A stretch of DNA of 64,000 nt from Selaginella moellendorffii. Lineage: Eukaryota; Streptophyta; Lycopodiopsida; Selaginellales; Selaginellaceae. Below the pieces are notes generated by a model, which was not told the DNA's origin, ran no database searches, and worked only from the letters and a program-made list of their open reading frames with translations. This document shows, piece after piece, positions 21,620 through 34,792 of the stretch. Made by a program: the position numbers and the translations under genes. Numbering within the stretch: the stretch's first letter is position 1; each line of letters opens with the position of its first letter. Location of the stretch: positions 666,438 through 730,437 of the forward strand of contig NW_003314327.1 of the NCBI RefSeq assembly GCF_000143415.4, read 5' to 3'.

Positions 21620-24490
21620 CAAGGGTGAGAACGTGGTCGTGGCCGCGATGTTTGCTGCTAGGCATATGATGAAGTTGGTCATACTTATAGGTGTTGTCGG
21701 TGTTTTCCGGATTGGCGACCTTCATTTCCTGGGTGGAGACCTTGGCGTTAGCAACGTCCTGTTGGTGCTGCTGCAGTGGAAGGTTTGGACACTAAGATAC
21801 ATCTGGGAAATGAGGAGTCGCGTAATAACAGAGGGACCTTGCGTGAATAAATCAGTGATCCCTCCATTTTTCTTTTGGGAGCATCATTAAGGGGTTCACT
21901 CGGTACCGATTCATCTAGTGCTTACTTGGTATTAAAGCTATTCCTTAGTCTAACTCTTTTTGATAATCAAATATATCAACATTTGATATTGATATTAAAA
22001 GGTCCCAAAAGTGGTTATATTCTTAAGGAGTAACATGTCAAAAGGGTATAGCTCTCCACTTTAGTTCATACGCAAAAGCCAACTTCAACATTGAAGCTAA
22101 CAAGTCAAAATGCCTTCCCTAACAACTTCTAACAAATGGAACAATGAGAATAAAACTCAAAGAACCAAAATCTTGAAGAAGTCTATAGCTAAGTCTTGTC
22201 TACCAATGATCACAAGTCTCGCATGAACTAACTTTAATGCTAAAGAAGAAATCATGGCACAATCCATAATATCGTCCTCAACACATCCATAAACTAAACT
22301 TCATAATGCAAAGCTAATGAAGAGCATATATGCATTAATCCAAAAACTAAATACAATGGAGTTATGCTCAACAAGTGATCACTAAACAATCCTCCATGAA
22401 TCCATCTATAGAAGACGTAACTCACTTCCTAACAAGCACAAGACAAATTATCAATGGTTGATATATTTCAATTCAAACCCAATAAGGATTCAAACATTTC
22501 AATATCGATCACTAACTCTTTGTCTCGTAAAGTTAGCATAGTCCATGACTAAACCGCTTTTCAAGGAAAAGCTCAAATCTCAACCTTGACTAAGCAATCT
22601 TATCTAGAACACAACTAACTCAACTTGCCACTCAGTTCATTTGAATGTCAATACAGTTGCTAACTAGCAAATGCACAAATGCTAACAACATAAAGCTATT
22701 ACCAAATCATCAATATTATCTTTATCAAGACTAATGAAACTCAATATCAATCCTAAGGAGAGACATTTCATTTCACTCAAATTTCAACATCGACAATGTC
22801 AACAACAGGGCATCACTTCAATGCCATCAACACCAGAAAAAAACTAGAAGAAAGCAAAAGTGAATCACCACTCAAAACTCTTTAGCAACTAAGCTAACCA
22901 AAGTCAAAGATACTTTACTCGTATCCAAGACTAATCCTCCAACAATACTCAGTTATAGATAACATATTATCAAGGAGTGATTCACCACATCTAAGACTCA
23001 ATGAAATCCAACACCACGAACTAAATGCAACCAAATGATATCAACAGAGGTAAAGTCGACATGCCAACATGGAAAACCCATGTAAGTCTAATGACACGAT
23101 CCTCCGCAACACCATTCGGTAAAACAAGCCCATCACTGCTAAATCATCATTGAGTGAAGCAAGTGTTAAAAGTCTTTGACGAAGTCTACAAGTAATCACT
23201 AGTTGCAAAGCAACCAACAATCACTCTTCAACTTGCCTTCACAAGACCCAAACACTAAACCCATGTCATCAAGTCATATACTTTGCCCAACATGAATGTA
23301 ATACTCCCAGGTACGAGATAAAGGTTCACAAACAAGCATAACTAAATGACTACTCGAATCCAACTCAATGGCAAAAAGCTCACTAATGCATTTAATCAAT
23401 AGCTCTGAGTATGTCTTGAAGAGGCTAGCTATGCATGATCAACACTCAGTCGAAACTAAAGTGAAGACCATGAGATGGACTTATATCGGTACACAACCTC
23501 CTTATAGACAAAGCTATAATACGGGTACCAACATCTCAAACTCAAACAACTAAGTTGGACATCACCATCCTTAGCCAAGGCGCAAGGCCACCAAGACCAA
23601 GTCAAGATTAGTGAGAGCTCACTATTCTCATAGAGTCTAAAAAAATGCAAGGTGCAATCTGCCACCTAGCACAATACTACAAAAGAAAGGCACAAAGGTC
23701 ACCTTTCTAGAAAAGCGCAACGGCCACTTTTCTACACTAACTCCAGACTCTATCCAACTCAATTGCCTTAGCCCCAAAAGTTAGCATCCTTTTTGGGCTA
23801 CATCATACAAACTACCTACTAAAGTCTAAACTAATCAAAGTCAACTCCAACCCCTTCACTAGTTTATACTGGTTTATGAAAACGGAATGGTTTTCGGACA
23901 AAGTGATCAACAGATCAGCCATTGAAAAAGTCTAAGAAAATTTATGGAAAATTTTCCATCTTAGAAAAAGAATGACTCTTAGTCCAGAAATACAAACTTC
24001 CAATACTCAACCAACTTCCTTCTACCTACAACTTCACATAGGTTCACCTCAACACCAATTCTCATGACCCATAGTATGCTTAAGCTTTGAACATTTTTTT
24101 ACCTATACTTCCGACATCTAACACCGACATCCGCAAAATGCAAAATGAACATCCAAGGCTTGATCACGAAGACCACTTCTTCAGATATCCACATTACATT
24201 AACACTCTTTTTCAATCACCTTCAAGATACAATGTATATCCTCGAATTGCTAATGTGCCTCACTCATGAGCCCAAGCTCAAACTCATGCTAACGATTCAG
24301 CTTATTCCATCCTATGAGCCCAAGAGCAAGCTCACATCATAAGGTACAGCAAGGTAACCAAATTCATACCCAAGGAACGATTGCGAAGCCTTTGCACCAA
24401 AGCGTGTACCCACTCGGATCATCGTTTTCATCTCTGCATATGTAATGAAACTAATTGCCCAACCTCATTGAATATACTCACTGAGACTCA
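21620..24490 (-). mobile_element. LARD-like internal region, non-coding
   Basis: No coding frame above 70 residues. The sequence is the putative internal region of the element whose primer binding site is at 24491-24502 on the minus strand. It is AC-rich on the plus strand and contains repeated phrases such as AGCCCAAG...CTCA. Its left boundary is uncertain. Confidence 0.4.
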
Positions 24491-25120
24491 TCCTTTGATA
24501 CCAAATGTAGCACATGTGGTTTTGACCCTTTATCCTATGGTGATTTACCATAGAATAACACCACAAAGCGGAACCTAAACCCTCTTTGTGCCACATGACA
24601 GATGCCACGTGTCACATGCCATATGTCCAAAAGAACGTGGTGTGGTACCCAAGGTTCAGGGCCTTGGGCCACTGAACGAAGGAACAGTGCCAAACTCCCA
24701 AGCATGGAGCCAAAGAATGATGGAACCGGATCACGAAGTAACTCCCGAGCATAAAGCCTAAAGAGTAAAGGGACAGGAACCCGGAGCAACTTGGAACAGT
24801 CCTAGAGTAACCAACATCCCAATGCCAAGACCAGCATGCAAAACGGAGCCAAACGGAGTCAAACGCTATTTTGGCATACCGGTGGCCTAACGCAAAGACA
24901 TGGGTACTCCACCAACTAGCATAGAATGGAATTTGGGCTTAAACCCAAGCCGAACATAGAACAAGGACAAGCACACAAGCGGGAGCTAGTCTATGCCTCG
25001 GGCTGGTTAGCCATGCCCGACCTACCCATTATCCCTACTATACATTTGGAACCCCCTACAGCCCCCCCCCCCCCACCACCAATCTCAATATGCGAGAGTT
25101 CTTGTCAAGCCAGTGCAAGA
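24491..25120 (-). mobile_element. second LARD-like LTR with primer binding site
   Basis: On the minus strand TGGTATCAAAGG (24491-24502) follows an LTR-like end CTACA at 24506. The LTR-like sequence resembles the 5275-7178 LTR in two places: the TATAGTAGGG promoter region and the TTAGGCCACCGGT motif. It is a related but distinct family. The outer end of the LTR could not be fixed. Confidence 0.45.
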
Positions 25121-25199
25121 CAAAGCAAAAGATAATTAAGAGCTAGGCCGAGTATGCTCAGCTAGAAACAATAGGAGTTCCTACCTTATGTCCATTTGG

Positions 25200-27160
25200 C
25201 TAAATACAGGTGCTAAGCCCAGTAAACTAACACTTGAACAAGAAGGGCTGATAAAGGGAACCAGCAATACCAACCTCCTGCCAACGTGGCAGTAAGGTAA
25301 GAGTGTTCGTAAGGACTGACTGACAGGTAATTTTCGATACCCGAAATCACATTCACGACAGTAATCTAGCAAGAACACAATTGAGAATGAGTTCCATATT
25401 TCCTTTCTTCGAGTTAGAGAAGAGTACTATTTAGGTGTAACAATATTTTGAGATATGAAGAAAAGAAATCATTGGAAGTTTACCAGCATTTTGGTTTAGT
25501 TCATTTAGTCAACCTTATAGAATTTTTGTAATCAAGTATTGTTTAAAGCTGAATAATATTTTCACCTCAACTTCATTATTTTTTATCAAATACACTCATT
25601 TTTAAAAGGAGAGTTTTATTTCTGATTTAATATTTTCTTAGCTTAAAAAATTAATGATAATGTGGCAAACAGTTTGTAATGAGGAGGTAGAACTCCTAAA
25701 AGGCCTGGGGTAGGTGGTCGAAGAAAAAATTGTGCAACTTTGCAAAATATATAAAAGAAAACACATGTGTGCTTAAATTTTTGTTGTATGATATTTTTGA
25801 ATATTATGTTTAAATTGTTGTAATACATATATATGACTTACAAAGTAATATTTTGAACATTATTTTGTTTTAGGCATGAGTTCTTGCCTGCCATATATGC
25901 ATGGCAAAGTCCAAATCAATGCTATATGCATTGCATAAATTTCAATTTCAAGTTAGCAAGTTAGATTTTTTGACATGTCAACTTTGGATTAGAAGGTGAG
26001 TGCACTAGTTAGATTTTGAGGACCTACCACAAACTAAGGTTCTAATTGTTGTTTACTTGGGGCACTTTCCCTTGTGAGGGTAATAAAAAATATTTTGTGA
26101 GTGGTTTTGCAATGTATCAAGAAGTTTTTGTGCTAAATTGAGAAAAGGCTTGTAAAAGAAACTATGATGCTGAACACCCCAAACACTTCATGAAATACTT
26201 TGCCCTTCAATCAATTGCACTCACCTTTGTGCTAATTGATTGCTACCTAAATTAGGGTGCTGCACTATAAACAAACTATGAAAAAAGAAGCACTTGCAAG
26301 CTATTGAAACACTGTGCTTACATTAGGGTACTTTGTGCCCCAAGTAATGAAAAATGAGCCAATAGCTATGCAAAATGGGAGGAGAGAGGTGATCATAATC
26401 AGGAAATCACAAATTTACACTAACAAATGCATAAAATTAAAAAAACCTTACTAAATTTATGATTACACCACATCATCTAAGATGATATAGCATCAATCTT
26501 ATATAGCTGTTTGAGGTGTCATGCTCTATGAATATATCACTTTAAAAGTGTATTTTTGCATGGAACTCAAATAAAAAAAGTAAATCTGCAGTGTAGATAT
26601 ATAATGTAAGATATGCAATCATATATTCATTACCATACACGTCAATTAAAAAAAGGAAAGTCTCCCAAAGAGCTCAACTTAACATCCAAAAAACACTTAC
26701 TTGATTTCTCCAAATTGTTGTAGCTTATATCTAGGCTTCTATAGCTTGATTAGCAATATTTTTTTGCTCATTTCAGTTTATTCACACATCATAATGCTAT
26801 TCCCTGATATCAGAAGGCATGTTGCCAAAACAATCTCTCACCTTGGAGGAAAGTGGTAAATTCTTATCAATTAGCACAAGTTCTATATTAAATTGAGTTT
26901 CTCCCACACTGCTGAATTTGAGCTAAAATTTCAATTTTAGCCACACAACTCAGAAGTTACTTCTTCTTCTTCTTCTTCTAGCATGCAATTGGAGTTTAAA
27001 TTATTAATGTGAATGCATCATTTATTTCCTCTTTAACTCACATTCAGCAGCCCCTGATTTTGTGAGCTCCAATGTCTTCTCTTTACTGTCAAATGTTTGA
27101 GAACATTGCAGGAAATGATGCGAGTTCTCTGTGGTAATTTTTTAAAAAAGATTTGGTCGC
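25200..27160. other. AT-rich intergenic sequence with one dispersed repeat
   Basis: No gene seen. 25676-25880 is a diverged second copy of the repeat at 12066-12215. A CTTCTT run lies near 26960. Confidence 0.45.
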
Positions 27161-27166
27161 AATACG

Positions 27167-28507
27167 TTAAACAAGCGAGCTCTCCAGAGTGTGTAGCTGC
27201 CTAGAGCCCAGCAGCTTGGCCGTAAGTTCCCAAGTGACTATAGCAGCCGCGTTAGCTGGGAAAGCTCGCACCAAAGTCGGGCCCAAGCCGGTGTAAAGAC
27301 CTCGGAAGCCAAGCTCTCTCCGGATCTGCAAGTGTTTGTAAGATACGATGATATATTGAATCGAGCTCGAACTGAAACAAACCTTTCTCAAGTTGAACAG
27401 CAAGCTCCTCGACTCGCTCAAGTCGAGTGCCGTTTGTATCCGTGTCTTGGCTACGTCAAATGGTAAAACTGCTACCCAAAACTGCACAAAGAACTCTTTT
27501 AAGTTCTTTACGAAAGTGGAAATAAGAAAAAGAATTGCACCGCCATTCCAGATACTCCCCCGCTAACAATTCCAACGACAGCCTCGAAGAGTGTCTGGGA
27601 GAATGAGCTTGCTTGTAGCCGGGAGGATAAACTTGTCTCCTTTGAAAGGTGCGACAGCATGAACGACCGACTCGTCTCATATGTTGCAAAAAAGCACATA
27701 TTTCCGACACATTCCCTGAAAAATGTAGCTGACAGTCCTCGAAACAATCCTGGAACCTGAGGAAAGACCATCAAGTTTTCTTCAGCAGCTTATTGCTTAC
27801 CCCTCCAGCGTGAATAGTTTTTTTTGCACAATCCAATGGACCGGAGTATCTTCGCAGCTCTTTGCTCGAAGAACCCTTCTCTTGAACCTGGAGCCTACAC
27901 TGGAACAGGAAAATTCAAGCTAGGTGAAAGGATTTTAAGAGACAATGAAACCACACCTTAACTAGTTCCGTAGGACAGAGTATCAAACTGATCATTCCTC
28001 CACCGAATGCTGCGGAGGGCAGCACAGTAGAAAGATTGGGTGTTCTTGCTGCTGCCTCTCCTCCCTTCCTAAGCAAAGCACCAAGAGAAAAATCACTGAG
28101 AGAGAAAAACTAAAACATCGCGCAGATAGTAGTACCTGCAATCTTGCTTTTGTCTGTGAATAAATGCCGAACAGCAGCGAGCCTTCAACAGCCATGCCGG
28201 CAAAAGAAGATGTAGCACCTTTGTACAAACCTCTTACCTGGAAACTCCACAAAGCGAATCAAGTTAGAAGAACAAACCCAAGTGGACACTCTTACCCCTT
28301 CGTGATTGAGAATCCATCCTGCACAGCGAATGGCGCTAGCATGCGCTACTGGGCTTCGGGCTTGTAAGTTCACCTGGACAAAAACATCAATGCCACCCCT
28401 GGATCAGAAAAAAAACAAACCTTGACAGTGTCGAATGGATGCCCGACGGTCACAGTCGCCAATCCAGCCGCCAGTCCTGCCGCATAGTCCTTCACGGCAT
28501 TCTCCAT
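27167..28507 (-). CDS. mitochondrial carrier family protein, basic amino acid/carnitine type
   Basis: Inner-membrane metabolite carrier. Eight exons on the minus strand: 28421-28507, 28296-28373, 28136-28237, 27957-28064, 27801-27899, 27541-27756, 27383-27481 and 27167-27325. Phases are all 0 and the product is 315 residues, the usual length. Three repeats are present with signature motifs PFDTVKVNLQ, PTELVKCRLQ and PFDVAKTRIQ, each followed by a glycine-rich G-x-RGLY or GLFRG half. The LVRAFPANAA segment and overall pattern resemble the ornithine/arginine and acylcarnitine carriers (BAC/BOU group). The substrate cannot be decided from sequence alone. The start codon is only 72 bp past the stop of the upstream TatB-like gene. 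Confidence 0.88.
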
Positions 28508-28579
28508 GCTTTTTAGGGCTCCGAAAGATCCTCTGCTTTTGAGGAAAATGGGGGAGAGAACAAAACGAACTTTTGACTG

Positions 28580-29807
28580 CTACTGTTGCTGCTGGTCCTG
28601 CTGATGCTGATCTTGCTCTGGTTGCTGCTGACTAAGATTCACGGCGTACTGCTTCATGACAACAAGAGCATGAGAAGCCACCTTCATTTCTTCGATGGCT
28701 TCCAGCATTATGTCCGATCCAGTAGTTGGACCTGGATGTAGAAAGAATCAGCGTCAAGCATGGATTTCTTTTTAGCTGGTTTACCTGTTCTTTCTGGGAT
28801 CAGCTTTGCTATCGCTGCCGAGACTGGTATAACATCGACTTCCTTGTCTGGAGCACTTTGCGGTCGTCTGGCAGCGAGTGAATGGTTTACTTCCATCTTG
28901 ACGAAATCGACTCCTGGCTTACTGTTCTGCTGCATCTCCTGATTGTAGAATTGCTTACGAAGCTGAAAGAAACTTCAGCCACTAAGCCTGCCCGTGACTA
29001 GAGAGAAAAAAGCTTACCTGTTCCTGCAATTGCAAAAGAAATGGACTTAAACATCAAGCTCATCCAAAATTGCAATTTTACCATTTGGCTCGAGGGTAGA
29101 CCATGGTGATCTGAGCTTGCAGAAGTCGTGGCTGTGACTTGTGATGCTGTCGCCGAGGCCAAAGTTTGAGCAGCGACATCGAAGCCTTGATGTGAGGAAG
29201 CATCTGGAAAATAGAAACTCAATAACTTTATGCTGAAAAAATCCAGTACCTTGGGAAGATGCTGTGGCTGTTGTTGTGGTGGTCACGGTTTGAGAGGTCA
29301 CGGTGGAGGTCGCAGTAGAATGACTAGCAGTAGCAGACTCCTCTAGATCAAGAAAACACATATTAGTTTCAGTGAGAAAAGATAATTCTACTACAAACCA
29401 GGATACACTTCTCGTACCGGAGGCGAGCCAGTGAAGGAAAGACCACTTCGAATCTCATACCGTATAGCATTAAGCTGAGCCATTGCCTCTTTCAACTCTT
29501 TGTGAACCTAAGAAACCAAAAAACGATCAATACATTTTTTGTAAAGCTCTCTCGATGCTCTGCGCAATTGTGCGTTACCTCGCTCATCTGAGATTTTCCC
29601 ATCACGCCATCGAATTCGCCCTTGGTAGTCTTCACAAACCCCACAGTTCGTCCCACAAGCCTTCCCCCCATTCTGGCGTACCTGTGGATGTCCTTGGGGC
29701 CTGCAAACGATCGAAACATCACTCACAATGGATCATACTCCGCCATTACTACCGCTCACAGCGATGAACACCCCCAGCGCCAGAGCGAGCGTCGTGTAGG
29801 ACACCAT
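28580..29807 (-). CDS. mitochondrial TatB-like protein
   Basis: Candidate nuclear-encoded TatB-type subunit of the twin-arginine translocation system. Exons on the minus strand begin with 29760-29807 and about 29579-29700, with later exons ending at 28580; the product is about 275 residues. It begins with a short hydrophobic helix (TLALALGVFIA), then APKDIHRYARMGGRLVGRTV, matching the GPKD-P-ARxxGRxxGR pattern of TatB. A helical segment (HKELKEAMAQLNAIRYEIRS) and a long threonine/serine-rich then glutamine-rich tail follow. A two-codon microexon (Glu-Gln, about 29018-29023) is required to keep the frame. Plant mitochondria encode TatC in the organelle and TatB in the nucleus, which fits. The family call is by motif; the tail is poorly conserved in general. 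Confidence 0.65.
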
Positions 29808-30143
29808 CCCGCGCTCGTGCGTATAAACCCTAGAACAAAGCCAACGTTCAACCCAAAACAGATCCCAGCCGTCCGAGAATAAACCGTTGGATTCTCCATT
29901 TTACGGCAGCCACAAACCGTGCGCCACGTGTCACCTATGTCGGACGCGATCTAACGGCCAGGAACACCTTATCTCCTTATTACTGGCCAGCAGACGAGGA
30001 AATTACCCGCTAATGGGGAGAATTATTTCGGGAATTAGCGCTAATCGAAGCTCTAGCGAGGAGGAGATAGATAGCACAGTTCTAGGCTTATTTGCTGGCC
30101 TCTTTGTTGTGTGGAGAGGAAGAAGTGGCGGATTGAGGCGGCC
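29808..30143. promoter_or_regulatory. divergent promoter region, TatB-like / GAPA
   Basis: The 336 bp between two divergent start codons must carry both promoters. GCCACGTGTC at about 29922-29931 contains a perfect G-box (CACGTG), a common light-response element and reasonable for GAPA. AAACCCTAG near 29825 resembles a telo-box. Function is inferred. Confidence 0.5.
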
Positions 30144-31657
<1,514 letters not shown>

Positions 31658-31904
31658 TGGTCTTCGAGCGAGAAATTTCAAATCGAAGGAAGCATGGATG
31701 GAGATTGATAGAGCTGCTGGAGCCGGATTTTCGTTCGATTTAGAGCCCACATTTTGACCGGAGCTCGGAAAGAAGAAGAAAGGAATTCCATCTCGCTGTG
31801 TATTTCTATGGCATCAATAAGGACGCATAAACCCTGAAGCAGGGGTTTTTGTCTACCGTACATTTTAGATCTCGTTCTTACTATTAGGGTTCTTGGGCCA
31901 GTGG

Positions 31905-33482
31905 ATGCTGAAATTTTTGAAATCGTTTCAGCTGCGTCGCCAATGCAGCAGCGTGGCTACTGTCGGATCATCGCCGACGCCTAGGGTTAAAGATGGAAGG
32001 CTGGCGATCTCAGCCAGGCTGATGCTGAGGCGATTGGAGGCGGCACCGAGCCAGCAATGCCGGCAGGATGTGCTGCGATCCAAGCTAGGTCTGATGCGCA
32101 ACTGCAATTTCTGGAAGCCGCTGATCCAGACGCTGCAGAAGAAGGCCAGGAGCAAATTCCTGTGCATCGAGGTGAGTGGAGTTTCTAGGAAGAGGTCGTC
32201 GTTCTTTTTGTTTTAGTTTTTCTTTGTTAGTGAGATGTTCTTGCTCGTATTCCGGTACGCATTCCTTGATAGTTTTTCTTTTTCTTCGTGTTCTTAGAAC
32301 TTTTGCTCCTGGGACTTCTTTCGGTCAGGATCATATTCTCTGTTCCTTGATAGTTTCTCTTGGGATTTCTTTCGAACTCCTGCATTCCCTTGTCAGGTTT
32401 TCGACTGGATCAGGCAAGAGTTCCCTGATGCTAGCAAGCCTCAGATATACTCAAACATGATCGCGTACGCCGGAAGCATTGGAATGCCACAGCTCGCTCA
32501 CGCTTGGGTCTCCGAGATGAAGATCAAAGGAATCAAGATGTCCACGCCGACGTACAATGCTCTGGTAAGCGTCTTCTGCCGGAGTGGAGAGATTGAAGCG
32601 GCCGAAAAGATGCTCGAGAACATGAAATGGGCCGAGTGCCCACCCAACGTCTCCACTTACAACACGATTCTAGCGGCATACGGCAGAAGCTCGGACATCG
32701 TCCAGATGGAAAAATGGCTGGAAGAACTGAGGAAAGCCGGGCTCACTCCCAACGTAGTCACTTACAACACGCTGCTCTTCTCCTACTTGAAGAAGGGAAG
32801 CCTTGCGAAGGTTGACGAGACATACAGGGAGATGCAACTCTCTTGCAAGCCGGACGTCTTCACCTTCGGGATCTTGCTACACGGATATCAAAAGCTCAAC
32901 ATGGTGGAGAGGATGGAGCAGGCTTTTGCGGATCGGCAAAAGAGCGGGCTTCCAGTCGGTGCTATCGCTGCTCAACGTATGATCCGGGTTTACACCAAGA
33001 ACAAGATGTTCTCCAAGATCAAAGACATAACAGCCATCCTGGAGCAGGCTCCGAGAACCGTCTACACGACTCGTCTCAACGGAGTGATCCTGGACGCGTT
33101 TCTAAGCGCCGGTGGCTTCGACCAGGTGGAGCACGAGATGAAGAGAGTTGTGAAGCAAGGCAGAGCTTTCATGGACCCGGAGGTGCTGGACGAGGTGGTT
33201 TCGGCGTTCTTCGAGAACTCGGCAGCCGAGAACCTGGGCGGGCTTTACAGATCCATGAAGGCGGTTTCAAGGTGGCGGATGTATGCTTCGACTTACGAGC
33301 TGCTCGTCCGGGGTTTCGCAAAGCACGGCGACGGCAAGATGGCGATGGAGGTTTCCGAAGATATGGAGATGGCGGGATGGAAGTGGTCAGTGGACACGAT
33401 GCAGGTGTTATACGATGTGTTCAAGAAGGCGGGCGATAGAGAAAAGCTGGGCCTCATCGTCGAGAAGATGGAAAAGCTGTGA
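31905..33482 (+). CDS. P-class pentatricopeptide repeat protein, organellar
   Basis: RNA-binding helical repeat protein. Two exons (31905-32171, 32397-33482) give 450 residues. The start at 31905 gives a basic, hydroxylated N-terminus (MLKFLKSFQLRRQCSSVATV) typical of a mitochondrial presequence, although dual targeting cannot be excluded. Typical 35-residue repeats are visible, for example TYNALVSVFCRSGEIEAAEK, STYNTILAAYGRSSDIVQME and VTYNTLLFSYLKKGSLAKVD. There are no E, E+ or DYW extensions, so an editing-type protein is unlikely. The RNA target is unknown. It lies 247 bp downstream of GAPA on the same strand. Confidence 0.9.
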
Positions 33483-33843
33483 GCCAATCTTTTCTCTTCT
33501 CTTTTCTCTCTCAAGGTGATGCCTGATAGACTTTGTTGTGGATTCGATGACCAAGGAGCCGCGAATTCCTCCCAGCAAGTAAATCTCATGTAAAAAAATC
33601 GAGTTTTTACGACTGTGCCCCTTTAAAGAAAGGGGCATTAAAGCAGGGGTTGCTATTTTAGGCGGAATATCCTGGTGTCGTGGAGAAAAGATTCTCTCAT
33701 TGGATCCCTTGGAGCTGGGCGGGAAATGGACCTAGCTCCAGGGCTCGATCAAGAGAAGGGGAGGAGGAGCAGTGTGATCTCGGCGCCCTACCCGTGATCA
33801 GCCGGCGGTAGGGGATCGCAGGAGCGAGAGGAGGGTTTTTGCC
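33483..33843. other. intergenic spacer, CENH3 promoter region
   Basis: 361 bp between the PPR stop and the CENH3 start. A short hairpin (CCCCTTTAAAGAAAGGGG, about 33618-33635) lies near the PPR gene and may belong to its 3' end. No other feature seen. Confidence 0.35.
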
Positions 33844-34533
33844 ATGGCCAAGAGGAGGAAATCGACGCCGAGGAAGCGAGGGCGACCACCAGGTAGGCGG
33901 CTTTTCTTTGAGATTGTTGGGGTGCGGTTTGATCCATGGAGTGCGCAGCGGGCGGCGATGGCGCTGGGACGAGCAGAGCCGGCGCCCAGCAGAACAAGCC
34001 GCACGGCAAGCGCAGGTTTAAGCCCGGGACTGTGGCGTTGCGGGAGATCCGACGCTTTCAAAAGAGTTATGAGCTCCTTCTCAGGCCATTGCCATTCGCA
34101 AGAGTGGTGAGTTCTCCAAGTTCTTTTTTTTTTTCCTCTCTTTTTTGCCTCTCTAGTCTCTGACAAAGCTTTTGCGATAGGTGAGAGAGATCACGAACGT
34201 TTTCTCGTCGGAGGTATCCAGATGGACTGCCGAAGGATTGATAGCTCTCCAAGAGGTCGAAAGAGCGTTCCTTTTCTTCTTTGTTCTTTCTTTTCGTGGT
34301 TTCTCGCTTGAAATCTTTGCTTTGTTTTGCACAGGCTGCCGAGGACTACCTTGTTCATCTCTTCGAAGACACCAACTTATGTGCCATTCACGGCAAGAGA
34401 GTCACCATAAGTAAGCATTTGAAAGAGAGAAAAGAGTTCTTTGTTTTGGAGCTGGCTGACAGTTTCTATACCAGTGCCCAAGGACTTACATTTGGCCCGT
34501 CGACTAAGAGGAGCCTCCGAACGGTTCGTTTGA
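33844..34533 (+). CDS. CENH3: centromeric histone H3 variant
   Basis: H3 variant that marks and builds the centromeric nucleosome. Five exons (33844-33892, 33949-34106, 34181-34255, 34335-34410, 34475-34533) give a complete 138-residue protein. The histone fold starts [20 protein letters not shown]. Unlike canonical H3 it has [20 protein letters not shown] and the CENH3-type [20 protein letters not shown] with a lengthened loop 1, then [17 protein letters not shown] and [13 protein letters not shown]. The N-terminal tail is unrelated to the H3 tail and carries RKRGRPP, an AT-hook core. A canonical H3 gene is excluded by loop 1 and the tail. It looks like the normal gene, with multiple introns and no stops. 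Confidence 0.93.
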
Positions 34534-34792
34534 TACTTTTTCTTTTTACGTTATCTCCTCTCTCGCGCGGCCGGTTTCCTCGTCGAGGGCCGGGTCATTG
34601 TTTGTATCCTTGGCGATTATTCCTAGGCTTTGTTCGCCGCGTCTATCTAATTCTGCCCCTCAGTGTAGCCTTTGCTTCTCAAGGGCGGCCATCAAACAGC
34701 CATGCCATCGACTCCATCAACGAAATTCTCGAGCTTCCGCTACTTCGATCCTTCAGGTCTTACTTAAAGTTTCCATTTTATCTCTAAGCTCT

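Noticed and set aside
33844-34533. Canonical histone H3 gene
   Set aside because: The tail, loop 1 and the EVSRW segment differ from H3 and match CENH3; canonical plant H3 genes also lack this intron-rich structure.
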